Source of the DNA: Paraburkholderia sp. DHOC27
GTDB taxonomy: Bacteria; Pseudomonadota; Gammaproteobacteria; Burkholderiales; Burkholderiaceae
Direction: 5' to 3'
DNA length: 64,000 nt
Assembly (NCBI RefSeq): GCF_003429005.1
Contig: NZ_QVQV01000003.1
Location: forward strand, 723-64,722
Shown: positions 41,426-50,191 of the stretch, one piece after another
Layout of the letters: the number at the start of each line of letters is the position of its first letter
Numbering within the stretch: the stretch's first letter is position 1
Notes under the pieces: generated by a model
Databases searched by the model: none
What the model was told of the DNA's origin: nothing
The model's input: the letters and a program-made list of their open reading frames with translations, nothing else
Translations under genes and position numbers: made by a program

Positions 41426-42349
41426 ATGTCAATGGCCGACCGCGACGGCAAGATCTGGATGGATGGCAAGCTCATCGACTGGCGCGACGCCAAGATCCAC
41501 GTGCTGACCCACACGCTGCACTACGGTATGGGCGTCTTCGAAGGCGTGCGCGCCTACAAGACGGCCGACGGCGGCACCTCGATCTTCCGCCTCCAGGAAC
41601 ACACCAAGCGTCTGCTGAATTCGGCCAAGATCTTCCAGATGGCCGTGCCGTTCGATCACGAAACGCTCGCCGCTGCGCAGCGCGAAGTGGTCCGCGAAAA
41701 CAAGCTCGAATCCTGCTATCTGCGCCCGATCATCTGGGTGGGTTCGGAGAAGCTCGGCGTGTCGGCCAAGGGCAACACCATCCACGTGGCCATCGCGGCA
41801 TGGCCGTGGGGCGCGTATCTGGGTGAAGACGGCCTCGCCAAGGGCATCCGCGTGAAGACCTCGTCGTTCACGCGCCATCACGTGAACGTCTCCATGGTGC
41901 GCGCCAAGGCGTCGGGCTGGTACGTCAACTCGATCCTCGCCAACCAGGAAGCCATTGCCGACGGCTACGACGAAGCGCTGCTGCTCGACGTGGACGGCTA
42001 CGTGTCCGAAGGCTCGGGCGAAAACTTCTTCCTCGTGAACAACGGCAAGCTGTACACGCCCGACCTGTCGTCGTGCCTCGACGGCATCACGCGCGACACC
42101 GTCATCACGCTGGCAAAAGACGCCGGTATCGAAGTGATCGAAAAGCGCATCACGCGTGACGAGGTCTACACCTGCGACGAAGCCTTCTTCACCGGCACCG
42201 CTGCTGAAGTCACGCCGATCCGCGAACTCGATAACCGCACCATCGGCTCGGGCGCGCGCGGCCCGATCACGGAAAAGCTGCAAAGCGGCTTCTTCGACAT
42301 CGTCAACGGCAAGAGCGCGAAATATGCGCACTGGCTGACCAAGGTTTAA
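41426..42349 (+). CDS. ilvE: Branched-chain amino acid aminotransferase
   Basis: A PLP-dependent class IV transaminase of 307 residues that makes Leu, Ile and Val from their keto acids. The start at 41426 follows CTGGAGA. The PLP lysine is probably Lys161 in MVRAKASGWYVNS. Other conserved parts are YGMGVFEGVRAY near residue 35 and VSEGSGENFF. It is divergent from azlCD and followed by a small zinc-finger protein gene. Confidence 0.96.
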   Translation: MSMADRDGKIWMDGKLIDWRDAKIHVLTHTLHYGMGVFEGVRAYKTADGGTSIFRLQEHTKRLLNSAKIFQMAVPFDHETLAAAQREVVRENKLESCYLRPIIWVGSEKLGVSAKGNTIHVAIAAWPWGAYLGEDGLAKGIRVKTSSFTRHHVNVSMVRAKASGWYVNSILANQEAIADGYDEALLLDVDGYVSEGSGENFFLVNNGKLYTPDLSSCLDGITRDTVITLAKDAGIEVIEKRITRDEVYTCDEAFFTGTAAEVTPIRELDNRTIGSGARGPITEKLQSGFFDIVNGKSAKYAHWLTKV

Positions 42350-42414
42350 ATTACACACTCAAGCAGGCCGCCACGCGGCGCGCCTGCGCCCTGTCTCCAC
42401 CGAGAAAGAGCCTC

Positions 42415-42609
42415 ATGAGCGAAATCAAGGAAATGCCGCTGGTCGAACTGACGGCAAAAGACCTGCCCGCGTACTGTCCGAACCCGTCGATGGCGCGCTG
42501 GAGCGCCCATCCGCGCGTGTTCATCGACGTGACGCACGGGGAAGCGCGTTGCCCGTACTGCGGCACACGCTACAAGCTGCGCGACGGCGAAGTGGTCAAG
42601 GGTCACTAA
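42415..42609 (+). CDS. Small zinc-finger (CHCC) protein
   Basis: A 64-residue protein with one Cys (YCPNP), one His (SAHPRVF) and a CPYCG pair near the C-terminus. This is the CHCC zinc-finger pattern also found in the NDUFS6 subunit of complex I. It probably binds one zinc ion. The role of the free-standing bacterial form is not established. It follows ilvE by 65 bases and precedes waaF, and this ilvE-CHCC-waaF order is, to my knowledge, common in Burkholderiales. Confidence 0.88.
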   Translation: MSEIKEMPLVELTAKDLPAYCPNPSMARWSAHPRVFIDVTHGEARCPYCGTRYKLRDGEVVKGH

Positions 42610-42834
42610 AGCAGACCGGCGGTTTGCGCGGGCGGCCCTCGGGTAGCTATCCGGGCCGCGCGCGGCAAACCAACCGGCTCACTGAACCCGCGCGTCACGA
42701 GTCAGGCCGCAGCCGTCGCGGCAAGGTCGCATCTTGCAGCCTTGCGCGACGAATGTGGATGCCCCCTCTTTACAACCTGAACGTCGCACGCCTTGGCGTG
42801 CTGCGCTTTCTTTCGACATCGGAAACTCACCCTG

Positions 42835-43860
42835 ATGCGTCGCGCGTTGGTTATCGCACCGAACTGGATCGGTGACGCATTGATGGCGCAGCCTTTGTTC
42901 TCGCGCCTCGTGAAACTGCATCCGCGTATCGCGATTGATGCGGTCGCGCCGTCGTGGGTCGCGCCTGTGCTCGAACGCATGCCCGAGATTCGTGACGTCT
43001 ACGCCACCGATCTCGCGCACGGCAAGCTGCAGATGCTGCGCCGCTGGCAACTGGCAAGCGATCTGCGCGATGTCGGCTACGACGCTGCCTACGTGCTGCC
43101 GAATTCGCTGAAATCGGCGCTGATTCCGTGGCTCGCGAACATTCCCCTGCGCATCGGCTATACCGGCGAGAGCCGCTACGGTCTGCTGAACGTGCGGCAT
43201 AACAATCCGCGCAAGGACGCGCGGGCGCCGATGGTCGGCCAGTACGCCGCCCTCGCCTACGCGCCCGGCGCCAAGGTGCCCGACGACCTGCCCATGCCGC
43301 GGCTGGATACGGACCTGAACGAGGCGTCGCGCGTGTCGGCACGCTTCAATCTGGACACGCGGGTGCCGCTGCTGGTGTTCTGCCCGGGCGCCGAGTACGG
43401 TCCGGCCAAGCGCTGGCCGCCCGAGCATTTCGCGGCGCTCGCACAGATGGTCGGCCAGTCGTTTCCGTACACGCAGATCGTCGCGCTGGGTTCCCCGAAG
43501 GACGCCCCGCTCGCCCAGGCTATCGCGGAACGCGCGCCGAACGTGCGCAATCTGTGCGGGCAAACCGCGCTCGGCGAGGCCTGCGCGCTGATCGCTCGTG
43601 CCAGCGCCGTGGTCACCAACGATTCCGGTCTGATGCACGTGGCAGCCGCGCTACGGCGCCCGCTCGTGGCGGTCTACGGCTCGACTGATCCGCGCCACAC
43701 CCCGCCATTGTCCGAGCTTGCGAAGGTACAATGGCTGCATCTCGAATGCAGTCCCTGTTTTGAGCGCGAGTGCCCGCTCGGTCATCTGAACTGCCTGCGG
43801 CACCTGAGTGCCGAGCAGGTATTCGGCGACCTGCGCGGCATGCTGCTCGCGCAACGCTGA
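42835..43860 (+). CDS. waaF: Lipopolysaccharide heptosyltransferase II
   Basis: A GT9 glycosyltransferase of 341 residues that adds the second heptose to the LPS inner core, from ADP-heptose, on the cytoplasmic face. The start at 42835 yields MRRALVIAPNWIGDALMAQP, the typical WaaF N-terminus. The C-terminal half has the donor-binding motif TNDSGLMHVAAALRRPLVAVYGSTDP. The Cys-rich CSPCFERECPLGHLNCLR tail is usual for WaaF. An in-frame extension to 42793 is not needed. Confidence 0.95.
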   Translation: MRRALVIAPNWIGDALMAQPLFSRLVKLHPRIAIDAVAPSWVAPVLERMPEIRDVYATDLAHGKLQMLRRWQLASDLRDVGYDAAYVLPNSLKSALIPWLANIPLRIGYTGESRYGLLNVRHNNPRKDARAPMVGQYAALAYAPGAKVPDDLPMPRLDTDLNEASRVSARFNLDTRVPLLVFCPGAEYGPAKRWPPEHFAALAQMVGQSFPYTQIVALGSPKDAPLAQAIAERAPNVRNLCGQTALGEACALIARASAVVTNDSGLMHVAAALRRPLVAVYGSTDPRHTPPLSELAKVQWLHLECSPCFERECPLGHLNCLRHLSAEQVFGDLRGMLLAQR

Positions 43861-43999
43861 GCTGTCCAACACCGCCCGCCGCGCTGCCAGTGAGCCGCGC
43901 GGCGTCATCCCCGCGCCTTACGGAGCGGGCATCCTCGCGGTTGTTTCGCCGACTGCTGTCCCGCAACCGCGCGTGCCGCGCACAAGAGACTGACGAGCC

Positions 44000-44446
44000 A
44001 TGCCACGTTTTGCCCACATCTTCGAAGCCGCTGCGGATACCCTCAACGCCTACTATCAGGCGGTCGCGGAGGTCAATATCGACAGTTTGATGGGCCTGTG
44101 GATCGACGAGGAGTTCGCCAGTTGCATCTGGGCCGACGGCTCGCATCTGCACGGGCTCGATAACATCCGTGCCGGTCTCTCCGTCCAACTGGAAGCCGCG
44201 CCGGTTTCGATCGAACCCATTGATATCCGCGTCTACGACAGCCTCGGCACCGTCGTCTACGCGATTGCCGAAGCGCACCGCCCGGCTGGCCGGACCGCCA
44301 CGCCGCACATGGTCTTCACGACCTACGTGATGGTTCACGAGCGCGGCGAATGGAAGATCGCACATATTCACGCGAGTGCGATGCCGAACGAAGCGGCCAG
44401 CCAGTTTGCGGCGAAAATGCGTCATGGCCAAGGGTCATTGCACTGA
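44000..44446 (+). CDS. NTF2-like (SnoaL-type) domain protein
   Basis: A 148-residue protein whose whole length fits the cone-shaped NTF2-like fold. It has N-terminal helices (ADTLNAYYQAVAEVNIDSLMGLW), a WADGSHLHGLDNIRAGL segment, and a C-terminal beta sheet with ERGEWKIAHIHAS. Such proteins can be small enzymes, binding proteins or ketosteroid-isomerase relatives. No catalytic pair is obvious. It lies between waaF and the YheT-like hydrolase, all in the same direction. Confidence 0.8.
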   Translation: MPRFAHIFEAAADTLNAYYQAVAEVNIDSLMGLWIDEEFASCIWADGSHLHGLDNIRAGLSVQLEAAPVSIEPIDIRVYDSLGTVVYAIAEAHRPAGRTATPHMVFTTYVMVHERGEWKIAHIHASAMPNEAASQFAAKMRHGQGSLH

Positions 44447-44485
44447 GCCGAGGCTGCCCGTCTTACGTTTTCTCCGGTTGCAGGC

Positions 44486-45583
44486 ATGAGCACGACGCAC
44501 AACAAGACCGATTCCTCCGGCACCGCCCGCGTGGCTGCGGCAGTGGAAGCGAGCGTCGAAATGCTCTACCGGGCGCCACTCTGGCTGCCGAATAGCCACA
44601 TCCAGACCATCGTCCCCGCCCTGTTCGCGCGCCTGCCCGCCGTGACTTACCGGCGCGAGCGCTGGGACACGCCGGATGGCGATTTCATCGAACTCGACTG
44701 GCTGGTGCATCAGGTGCCCGCGCGCGCGGGTACGGGCGCCAACGGTTCGGCGCATGCCCGCTGGGCCGAAACGCCCTCCGGCGACAAGCCGCTTTTCGTC
44801 CTGTTCCACGGCCTTGAAGGCAGTTCCGCCTCCCACTATGCCCGCGCCTTGATGGCTGCCGCCCACGAGTTGGGCTGGGACGGCGTCGTGCCGCACTTCC
44901 GTAGCTGTAGCGGCGCGCTGAACCTGCTGCCGCGCTTCTATCACCTGGCGGACAGCGACGAGGTGGACTGGGTGCTGCGGCGCCTGCGTGACATGCACCG
45001 CGGGCCGATCGTCGCCGCGGGGGTCTCGTTGGGTGGCAACGTGCTGCTGCGCTGGCTGGGCGAGCGTCGCGAGGATGCGTCGATCATCAACGCGGCGGCG
45101 GCGATTTCCGCGCCGCTCGATGTCCACGCCGGTGGCCGCGCGCTGTCGCAAGGCTTCAACAAGGTCTATACGCGCAGCTTTCTGAGAACACTCAAGGTGA
45201 AGGCGCTACAGAAGCTCGAACAGTATCCGGGCCTCTTCGACGCCCACGCGATGCTCGCGAGCCGTACCATGTATGAGTTCGACAATATCGTCACGGCGCC
45301 GCTGCACGGTTTTCGCGATACGGACGACTACTGGACGCGTGCCACCACCCGGCCGTTGCTGCCCGAGGTGACGGTGCCCACCCTCGTGCTCAACGCGCGC
45401 AACGATCCGTTCCTGCCGGCCACGGTGTTGCCGGCGCGGCACGAGGTGTCGGCGGCAATCGAGCTGGATCAGCCGCAGCATGGCGGGCACGTCGGCTTCA
45501 TGACGGGGCCGTTTCCCGGGCGCATCGACTGGCTGTCGCGGCGCGTGTTGAATTACCTGAGGCCCTTCGTCGACCATGGATGA
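44486..45583 (+). CDS. YheT-family alpha/beta hydrolase
   Basis: A 365-residue alpha/beta hydrolase of the AB-hydrolase-4 (YheT) family. The nucleophile elbow is GVSLGGN (Ser near 178). The N-terminal oxyanion part is LFHGLEGSS, and the catalytic His is probably that in HGGHVGFM near the C-terminus. Substrate unknown, possibly lipids or esters. Its 3' end overlaps the next gene by eight bases, so the pair is coupled. Confidence 0.92.
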   Translation: MSTTHNKTDSSGTARVAAAVEASVEMLYRAPLWLPNSHIQTIVPALFARLPAVTYRRERWDTPDGDFIELDWLVHQVPARAGTGANGSAHARWAETPSGDKPLFVLFHGLEGSSASHYARALMAAAHELGWDGVVPHFRSCSGALNLLPRFYHLADSDEVDWVLRRLRDMHRGPIVAAGVSLGGNVLLRWLGERREDASIINAAAAISAPLDVHAGGRALSQGFNKVYTRSFLRTLKVKALQKLEQYPGLFDAHAMLASRTMYEFDNIVTAPLHGFRDTDDYWTRATTRPLLPEVTVPTLVLNARNDPFLPATVLPARHEVSAAIELDQPQHGGHVGFMTGPFPGRIDWLSRRVLNYLRPFVDHG

Positions 45584-46163
45584 CATCGTTCGCCAGGCGC
45601 TCGCCAAATGGCCCAACGTACCGCACTGCACCGGCTGGTTGCTGCTCGACCGGCGCGGCAATTGGCGCATGCGCGACGACGAGGCACAAGCGAGCGGCGC
45701 GCCAGGCGAACCGATCCGCCATACCGCGCTGCTTGCGTTTATCAACCGCAATTACGAGGCGGACGCGAGCGGTCAATGGTTCTTTCAGAACGGGCCGCAG
45801 CGCGTGTATGTGGAACTGGGTTATACGCCGTGGGTGGTGCGCCTTGCGGATTCGAACGGCGATGGACTTGCGTTGACCGATCAGGCGGGTCAACCGTTCG
45901 AACCGTCGACGGTGTACCTCGATGATGAAGGCGGCGTGCTGTTCGCGGATGCATCAACGCCGGCTCGCATTGCCGTGTTGCACGATCACGATCTCGATCT
46001 GTTCTCCGAACATGCCGACCTCGCTGATGACGGTGGTAGTGGGACGTTGCGGTGGCGCGCTGGAGTGACGCTGTCGCTGCAAGCCATCTCGCGTCAGGAT
46101 GTGGCGGCGCGCTTTGGCTTTGTCGCCAGCCCGGCGCAGGTGGCGGCGGCTCGGAGCGAGTAA
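45576..46163 (+). CDS. Uncharacterised soluble protein, possibly DUF2946-like, coupled to YheT hydrolase
   Basis: A 195-residue protein with no signal peptide or membrane segment. The N-terminus reads MDDIVRQALAKWPNVPHCTG, and a WFFQNGPQRVYVELGYTPWV block follows mid-protein. I associate this pattern with a family often called DUF2946 in Burkholderiales, but could not verify this. It overlaps the hydrolase gene by eight bases, and translational coupling suggests a functional link with it. Confidence 0.7.
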   Translation: MDDIVRQALAKWPNVPHCTGWLLLDRRGNWRMRDDEAQASGAPGEPIRHTALLAFINRNYEADASGQWFFQNGPQRVYVELGYTPWVVRLADSNGDGLALTDQAGQPFEPSTVYLDDEGGVLFADASTPARIAVLHDHDLDLFSEHADLADDGGSGTLRWRAGVTLSLQAISRQDVAARFGFVASPAQVAAARSE

Positions 46164-46316
46164 GCGCCTTTGTAGGCGGTTCAGTTCGGCGACATTGGGT
46201 CATGTGGGGCGATGTCGCCTCGGCGGGCATCGCGTCAATAGATCATCAGCAAGAGACCTCGACGCGGCGCCACCCGCCCCACTGTTAAGATACGCGCCCA
46301 CACCAGGAGCTGCACC

Positions 46317-46796
46317 ATGCCCGAACTCACGCATTTCGACGCCGCCGGACAGGCGCATATGGTGGACGTCGGCGGCAAGCAGGAAACGAAGCGCATCGCG
46401 ATTGCGCGCGGTTCGATCCGCATGCTGCCCGCGACGTTCGCCCTGATCCGCGACGGTCACGCCAAGAAGGGCGACGTGATCGGCATCGCGCGCATTGCCG
46501 CGATTCAAGGCGCCAAACGCACCGCCGATCTGATTCCTCTATGCCACCCGCTCGCGCTGACCCGCGTAGCGGTCGAGTTCGAACTCGATGAGAAGCTGCC
46601 GGGTGTGCATTGCACGGTGCAAGTCGAGACGTTGGGGCGCACGGGCGTCGAGATGGAAGCGCTCACCGCTGTGCAGGTTGGATTGCTCACCGTCTATGAC
46701 ATGTGCAAGGCGGTGGATCGGGGAATGACCATCACCGATGTGACGGTGCTTGAAAAGCACGGCGGGAAGTCGGGGGATTGGGTGGCGGAGGGTTGA
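46317..46796 (+). CDS. moaC: Cyclic pyranopterin monophosphate synthase
   Basis: A molybdenum cofactor enzyme of 159 residues, the family length, that with MoaA turns GTP into cyclic pyranopterin monophosphate. The active-site segments are [23 protein letters not shown] and the C-terminal [13 protein letters not shown], with the conserved Lys/Asp residues present. No other moa genes are nearby. Confidence 0.96.
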   Translation: MPELTHFDAAGQAHMVDVGGKQETKRIAIARGSIRMLPATFALIRDGHAKKGDVIGIARIAAIQGAKRTADLIPLCHPLALTRVAVEFELDEKLPGVHCTVQVETLGRTGVEMEALTAVQVGLLTVYDMCKAVDRGMTITDVTVLEKHGGKSGDWVAEG

Positions 46797-46841
46797 GAGA
46801 TTGGTTGGTTAAAACGATCTCTCACGGCTCCGGCCAACATC

Positions 46842-46865
46842 ACCGCTTGAAGATCTTCAAGCGGT
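46842..46865. repeat. Perfect 24-base palindrome downstream of moaC
   Basis: The half-site ACCGCTTGAAGA is followed directly by its exact reverse complement, giving a 24-base self-complementary block with no spacer. It lies 46 bases after moaC and 82 bases from the 3' end of the convergent small gene. No T-run follows, so it is either an unusual terminator or a protein-binding site. Confidence 0.65.
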
Positions 46866-46946
46866 ACTAATGATCATCGACCATAGCGTTAGCGCGAAAC
46901 TCAGGCCGAACGGTTCACCCGTAATCCGGCAGTTAGTGGCTCAGTT

Positions 46947-47216
46947 TCAATACGAAGGATAGACGGTTCCTTCCTGGCCTGTGTACGGATTCACGTTTCC
47001 TTTGGATGACCAATTGTCGTACTGGGTGTCGTTCGGGTTTGTCTGGTAATGCCCCTCGACATAGGTCCCGTTGTTGCGTGTGTATCCCTGCACGTAGTGT
47101 TCGCCGCTGCTACCTGAGTAGTAGTTGCGCTCCTCGCCGCCGTAGCGATCGCCACGGGCAAACGCAACTGAGGAAATCACGCAAAGGCAAACAACGACAA
47201 TCGCTCTGGTTTTCAT
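46947..47216 (-). CDS. Small secreted protein with GNVNPYTG motif
   Basis: An 89-residue protein with a signal peptide (cleavage expected after VAFA). It is hydrophilic and Tyr/Gly-rich, with HYVQGYTRNNGTYVEGHYQT followed by WSSKGNVNPYTGQEG. The same HYQT..., N..., GNVNPYTGxxGT pattern occurs in many small exported proteins of unknown function in Proteobacteria. Nothing ties it to a specific pathway here. Its upstream region carries two tandem hairpins. Confidence 0.82.
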   Translation of the reverse strand: MKTRAIVVVCLCVISSVAFARGDRYGGEERNYYSGSSGEHYVQGYTRNNGTYVEGHYQTNPNDTQYDNWSSKGNVNPYTGQEGTVYPSY

Positions 47217-47347
47217 ATTGGTTTTCTTCGAAGGTGAGTTTGAATCATCGCCAGCTTTCTTTTAGATGGGTTGCTGACGGCTTGCGATTCTATAACTGCA
47301 CCTCGAGTAAAAACCGAGCGAAAGATACCTCAATTGACTTGTGTCAG

Positions 47348-47418
47348 ATGGGTTCGCATAGAACGCCGCGAACCCATTGATCGGTTGGTCGGCACATCAA
47401 ACGATCTGCCGACCAACC
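47348..47418. repeat. Two tandem perfect hairpins between pglL and the small secreted gene
   Basis: Hairpin one is ATGGGTTCGC (47348-47357) with GCGAACCCAT (47368-47377). Hairpin two is GGTTGGTCGGC (47383-47393) with GCCGACCAACC (47408-47418). Stems are 10 and 11 bp, both perfect, only five bases apart, and neither is followed by a T-run. They lie downstream of the pglL stop and upstream of the next minus-strand gene, so they may act as terminators, processing sites or protein-binding sites. Confidence 0.65.
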
Positions 47419-47430
47419 ATAAGCTACCCC

Positions 47431-49215
47431 TCAATCGTCACTATCGTCATCATCTGAATTGACGTCCTTCGCCGGCGTGCCGTACTTCTTCATCAGCTCG
47501 GTCTTGAAACCCGCAAGCGACTTCTGCTCATCGCACAACTGGTACAGATTGCTCAACTGCGACGGCCAGTCATTCAGTTCAACTGCGAAAATCCGCAACC
47601 GCTCAACGGTGTCGAACGCGGCGTTCGTATCGCCGGCAAGCGCCTGCAACACCGCATAACGTCGCAGCACCGTTTCGCCCGGCAATAGCGCCAGCGCCTG
47701 TTTGTGCATCGCCAGCTTGTGATCCAGATCCATCGTATTCATCGGCAACAGCGTCGCCATGCCGTACTCACCCCACGCGCCGAACAGGAACGACGGATCT
47801 TCGCTGTATTGCTCGGCCGGACGCGCGCCGTAATACAGCACCTCGGCCCGGTTGTAGTCGCGGAACACCGGATACAAGGCTACGAGGCCAGCAAATGTCA
47901 CCACCGCAAACACGCCAAACGACACGCGCTTTGACACGAGACGCAGTGGCCGCGTCTCCAGCAGACCAAACACGAACATCGCGGGCAGCAGGAAGAACAT
48001 GTATTGCTGCGGATATTCGACGAGCGCATGCATCGCCAGCACGCCAATCAACGCAATGCCGAAAACGCGCGCTGCGGTATGCGGTACGCGCACCGCACGC
48101 ACCAGCCAGGCAACCAGCCCAAGCAAGACAATCGCGAGACCAATCAGGCCCGTCTTGCCGAGCAGATCGAGAAAGATGTCGTGCGAATTATTGGCGATCT
48201 CCACGCCACCCAGGCTGCGCACATAGTCGAACTGATAGCGCGGAAACTCGCCCCAGCCGACGCCAAGCAAGGGATGCGACTTGAACATCGTCCAGCCGTA
48301 CTTCCACAGCGCGAGGCGCGGGGCAATCTGGCCGGCGTCCTTGAAACGCTCGGCCGCCGACACGTCCAGGTCGAGGTGATAGCGGACGTTGGCCCAACGC
48401 ACCACGGCGTTGACAATGAAAAACAACACGCCCAACACGATCGGGATCAACCATTCGCGATTACTGCGGCGCAAAGCCGGGTCACGCCGGATTTCGGCAA
48501 ACGCCATCCAGAAACCGGCAACGACGATCACGCCCATCTGCAACCAGGGGCCGCGCGAAACCGTCAACGCCAGTCCGGTAGAAAAGATGATCGACAGCAG
48601 CGCCCAGACGATCACGTTCAGGCGCCGTGTCTGCACCAGGAACAACGCGCCGGCCATCGCGAAGGCGATGTACGTGGCCAGGTGATTGGCCTGCGCCATA
48701 TTGCCGAACGGCCGGCGTTCGACCATCACGTTGTACGCCACCACCAGTGGCGTGACCTTGGTCTCCAGATGAAACAACTGGATGACCTGGCAAAACACGG
48801 CGAACAGTCCACCGAAGATCAACGCGCTAGCCATCCACCGCAATGTAAGCTCGGTGAGCTTCAGGCGTGCGAATCCGTAGCCTGCGTGTACGGTCATGAA
48901 GGCCGCCAGCAGGTAGCCCGCACCGAGCCAGTTCATGGACGGCTGCGCCACCGGCAGCACAAAGGTCTGCGCGATCAGCAGCAGCCCAAACAGCAACGGC
49001 ACGAGCGCGACCGTGGGCGACGCGTACTCGATGCGCGGCCGCGTCGTCGCGACCATCAGCACGACCGTGGCGCTGGTCAGGACATACAGCGTAAGCGCCG
49101 TGAACTCCGCGTAAAACGTCGGGATCGGATAGGTATGGTTGACAACTGCATAAGGCAGAATCAACGCACAAGCCAGTACAACCAGAGATAAATAGCGCGC
49201 GAATGGGGAAGGCAT
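47431..49215 (-). CDS. pglL: O-oligosaccharyltransferase (PglL/TfpO family)
   Basis: A 594-residue integral membrane enzyme with about eleven to twelve hydrophobic helices in the first 430 residues, then a soluble C-terminal domain (Wzy_C_2-like) ending in an acidic DDDDSDD. The Wzy_C region includes VSRGPWL and the conserved His in NNSHDIFLDLLGKTGLIG. The family transfers a glycan from a lipid carrier to Ser/Thr of exported proteins. It lies immediately downstream of a type IV pilin gene in the same direction, so the pilin is a likely substrate, though general O-glycosylation is also known for Burkholderia PglL. Confidence 0.9.
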   Translation of the reverse strand: MPSPFARYLSLVVLACALILPYAVVNHTYPIPTFYAEFTALTLYVLTSATVVLMVATTRPRIEYASPTVALVPLLFGLLLIAQTFVLPVAQPSMNWLGAGYLLAAFMTVHAGYGFARLKLTELTLRWMASALIFGGLFAVFCQVIQLFHLETKVTPLVVAYNVMVERRPFGNMAQANHLATYIAFAMAGALFLVQTRRLNVIVWALLSIIFSTGLALTVSRGPWLQMGVIVVAGFWMAFAEIRRDPALRRSNREWLIPIVLGVLFFIVNAVVRWANVRYHLDLDVSAAERFKDAGQIAPRLALWKYGWTMFKSHPLLGVGWGEFPRYQFDYVRSLGGVEIANNSHDIFLDLLGKTGLIGLAIVLLGLVAWLVRAVRVPHTAARVFGIALIGVLAMHALVEYPQQYMFFLLPAMFVFGLLETRPLRLVSKRVSFGVFAVVTFAGLVALYPVFRDYNRAEVLYYGARPAEQYSEDPSFLFGAWGEYGMATLLPMNTMDLDHKLAMHKQALALLPGETVLRRYAVLQALAGDTNAAFDTVERLRIFAVELNDWPSQLSNLYQLCDEQKSLAGFKTELMKKYGTPAKDVNSDDDDSDD

Positions 49216-49417
49216 GAGTAACCGGGGGCGTCAGCAACCGGCGCACTATACAAAAAAATCCTCCTGCTGTGCGCCGGCACGGCTTAAATATCCCGAAATC
49301 GGCTACTAAGTGCGCTTTCCGGCAAAACTTCGCGGCTCACCCCACTCGTTTTTCGCTCGCCGGCCCTCGCTCCGACGCCGGTATCTCAAGGGCATCCGTT
49401 ACGCCATTTACCGTGGT

Positions 49418-50053
49418 TCACGCCCTGCATTCCGGCGGTGCGAGATTCGATGGCAGCGTCGCGGCATCTGCGGGATTGGGCCCGGCGCCCGGCGCGGGCA
49501 GTGACGATGCGGTCTTGCCGCCAGCGAAGCATTCCCATGTCACCGTCCCGGCTTGCACCCCGCCCTTGACGAGCGCGACGCGGGCAGTGGGCGCGTCCGC
49601 GTTGTCCGGGACCGACGGCACCAGCACCAGCGTGTTCGAACCAGAGGGCGCAACGCGCGTCGTAAACGCCACGGTAATCTGACCCGTGTCGTCGTCGACA
49701 TGCACCGACTCGATGTTGCGCGTTGCCGGTGGCGACGTGTAGCCGCCGCCCAGCGCGCTACCGCTGGCGGCGTTCTCCGCCACCGCCAGCCGGGCCGACG
49801 CGGCGAGCGAAAGTCCTTCGCCCACGCGGCTGCGCGCAAGGTAGTCCTGATACGCGGGAATGGCGTAAGCCGCAATCACGCCGACAATGGCGAGCACGAT
49901 CATCAGTTCGATCAGCGTAAAGCCCAGTTCACGGCATGCCCGCGCGAGCCGCGCCGGCCAGCGCACGCGCAATGGCTCGGCCGCATCCGCGACGGCGCGG
50001 CCACGCCGCGGCTGAAAAAACGAGGAGGTGGAAGTAAAGGTAATGACGGTCAT
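49418..50053 (-). CDS. pilA: Type IV pilin (PilA-like) with an unusually long leader
   Basis: A class III signal is clear: Gly44 followed by [21 protein letters not shown], including Glu at mature position 5 (FTLIE). The start at 50053 has AGGAG seven bases upstream, so the 44-residue leader, basic and Arg-rich near its end, seems real. Usual leaders have 5-10 residues. The mature protein of about 167 residues ends with a two-cysteine D-region (WECFAGG ... PPECRA). It is cut and methylated by PilD. The neighbour PglL may glycosylate it. A start at 50125 is less likely. Confidence 0.88.
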   Translation of the reverse strand: MTVITFTSTSSFFQPRRGRAVADAAEPLRVRWPARLARACRELGFTLIELMIVLAIVGVIAAYAIPAYQDYLARSRVGEGLSLAASARLAVAENAASGSALGGGYTSPPATRNIESVHVDDDTGQITVAFTTRVAPSGSNTLVLVPSVPDNADAPTARVALVKGGVQAGTVTWECFAGGKTASSLPAPGAGPNPADAATLPSNLAPPECRA

Positions 50054-50070
50054 CAGCAGGCTCCTGAAAC

Positions 50071-50104
50071 GAAAAACGCCTGCCCCGAGCATCGGAACAG
50101 GCGT
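50071..50104 (-). terminator. Terminator-like hairpin just upstream of pilA
   Basis: The outer stem ACGCCTG / CAGGCGT (50076-50082, 50098-50104) encloses a second stem CCGA / TCGG and is followed on the minus strand by five T (complement of 50072-50076). It is 87 bases downstream of the terC-like stop and only about ten bases ahead of the pilA Shine-Dalgarno. It may end the terC transcript, or act as an attenuator in the pilA leader. Confidence 0.7.
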
Positions 50105-50191
50105 ATTGATCGTATCCAGCCGCACTGCGCGAACATAGTCAGCCAGATGGCTAACGTTCTGGTGCTCAACCCTTGGGACGGTGCGTGCGAG

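Noticed and set aside
46860..46873. The string GCGGTACTAATGA resembles the end of 23S rRNA
   Set aside because: Only about a dozen bases match and no further rRNA sequence surrounds it.
49238..49277. Inverted repeat CCGGCGCA / TGCGCCGG with an AGGAGGA in its loop, upstream of pglL
   Set aside because: The Shine-Dalgarno-like string is about 45 bases from the start codon, too far to act there, and the T-run is inside the loop, so it is neither a clear terminator nor a regulatory switch.
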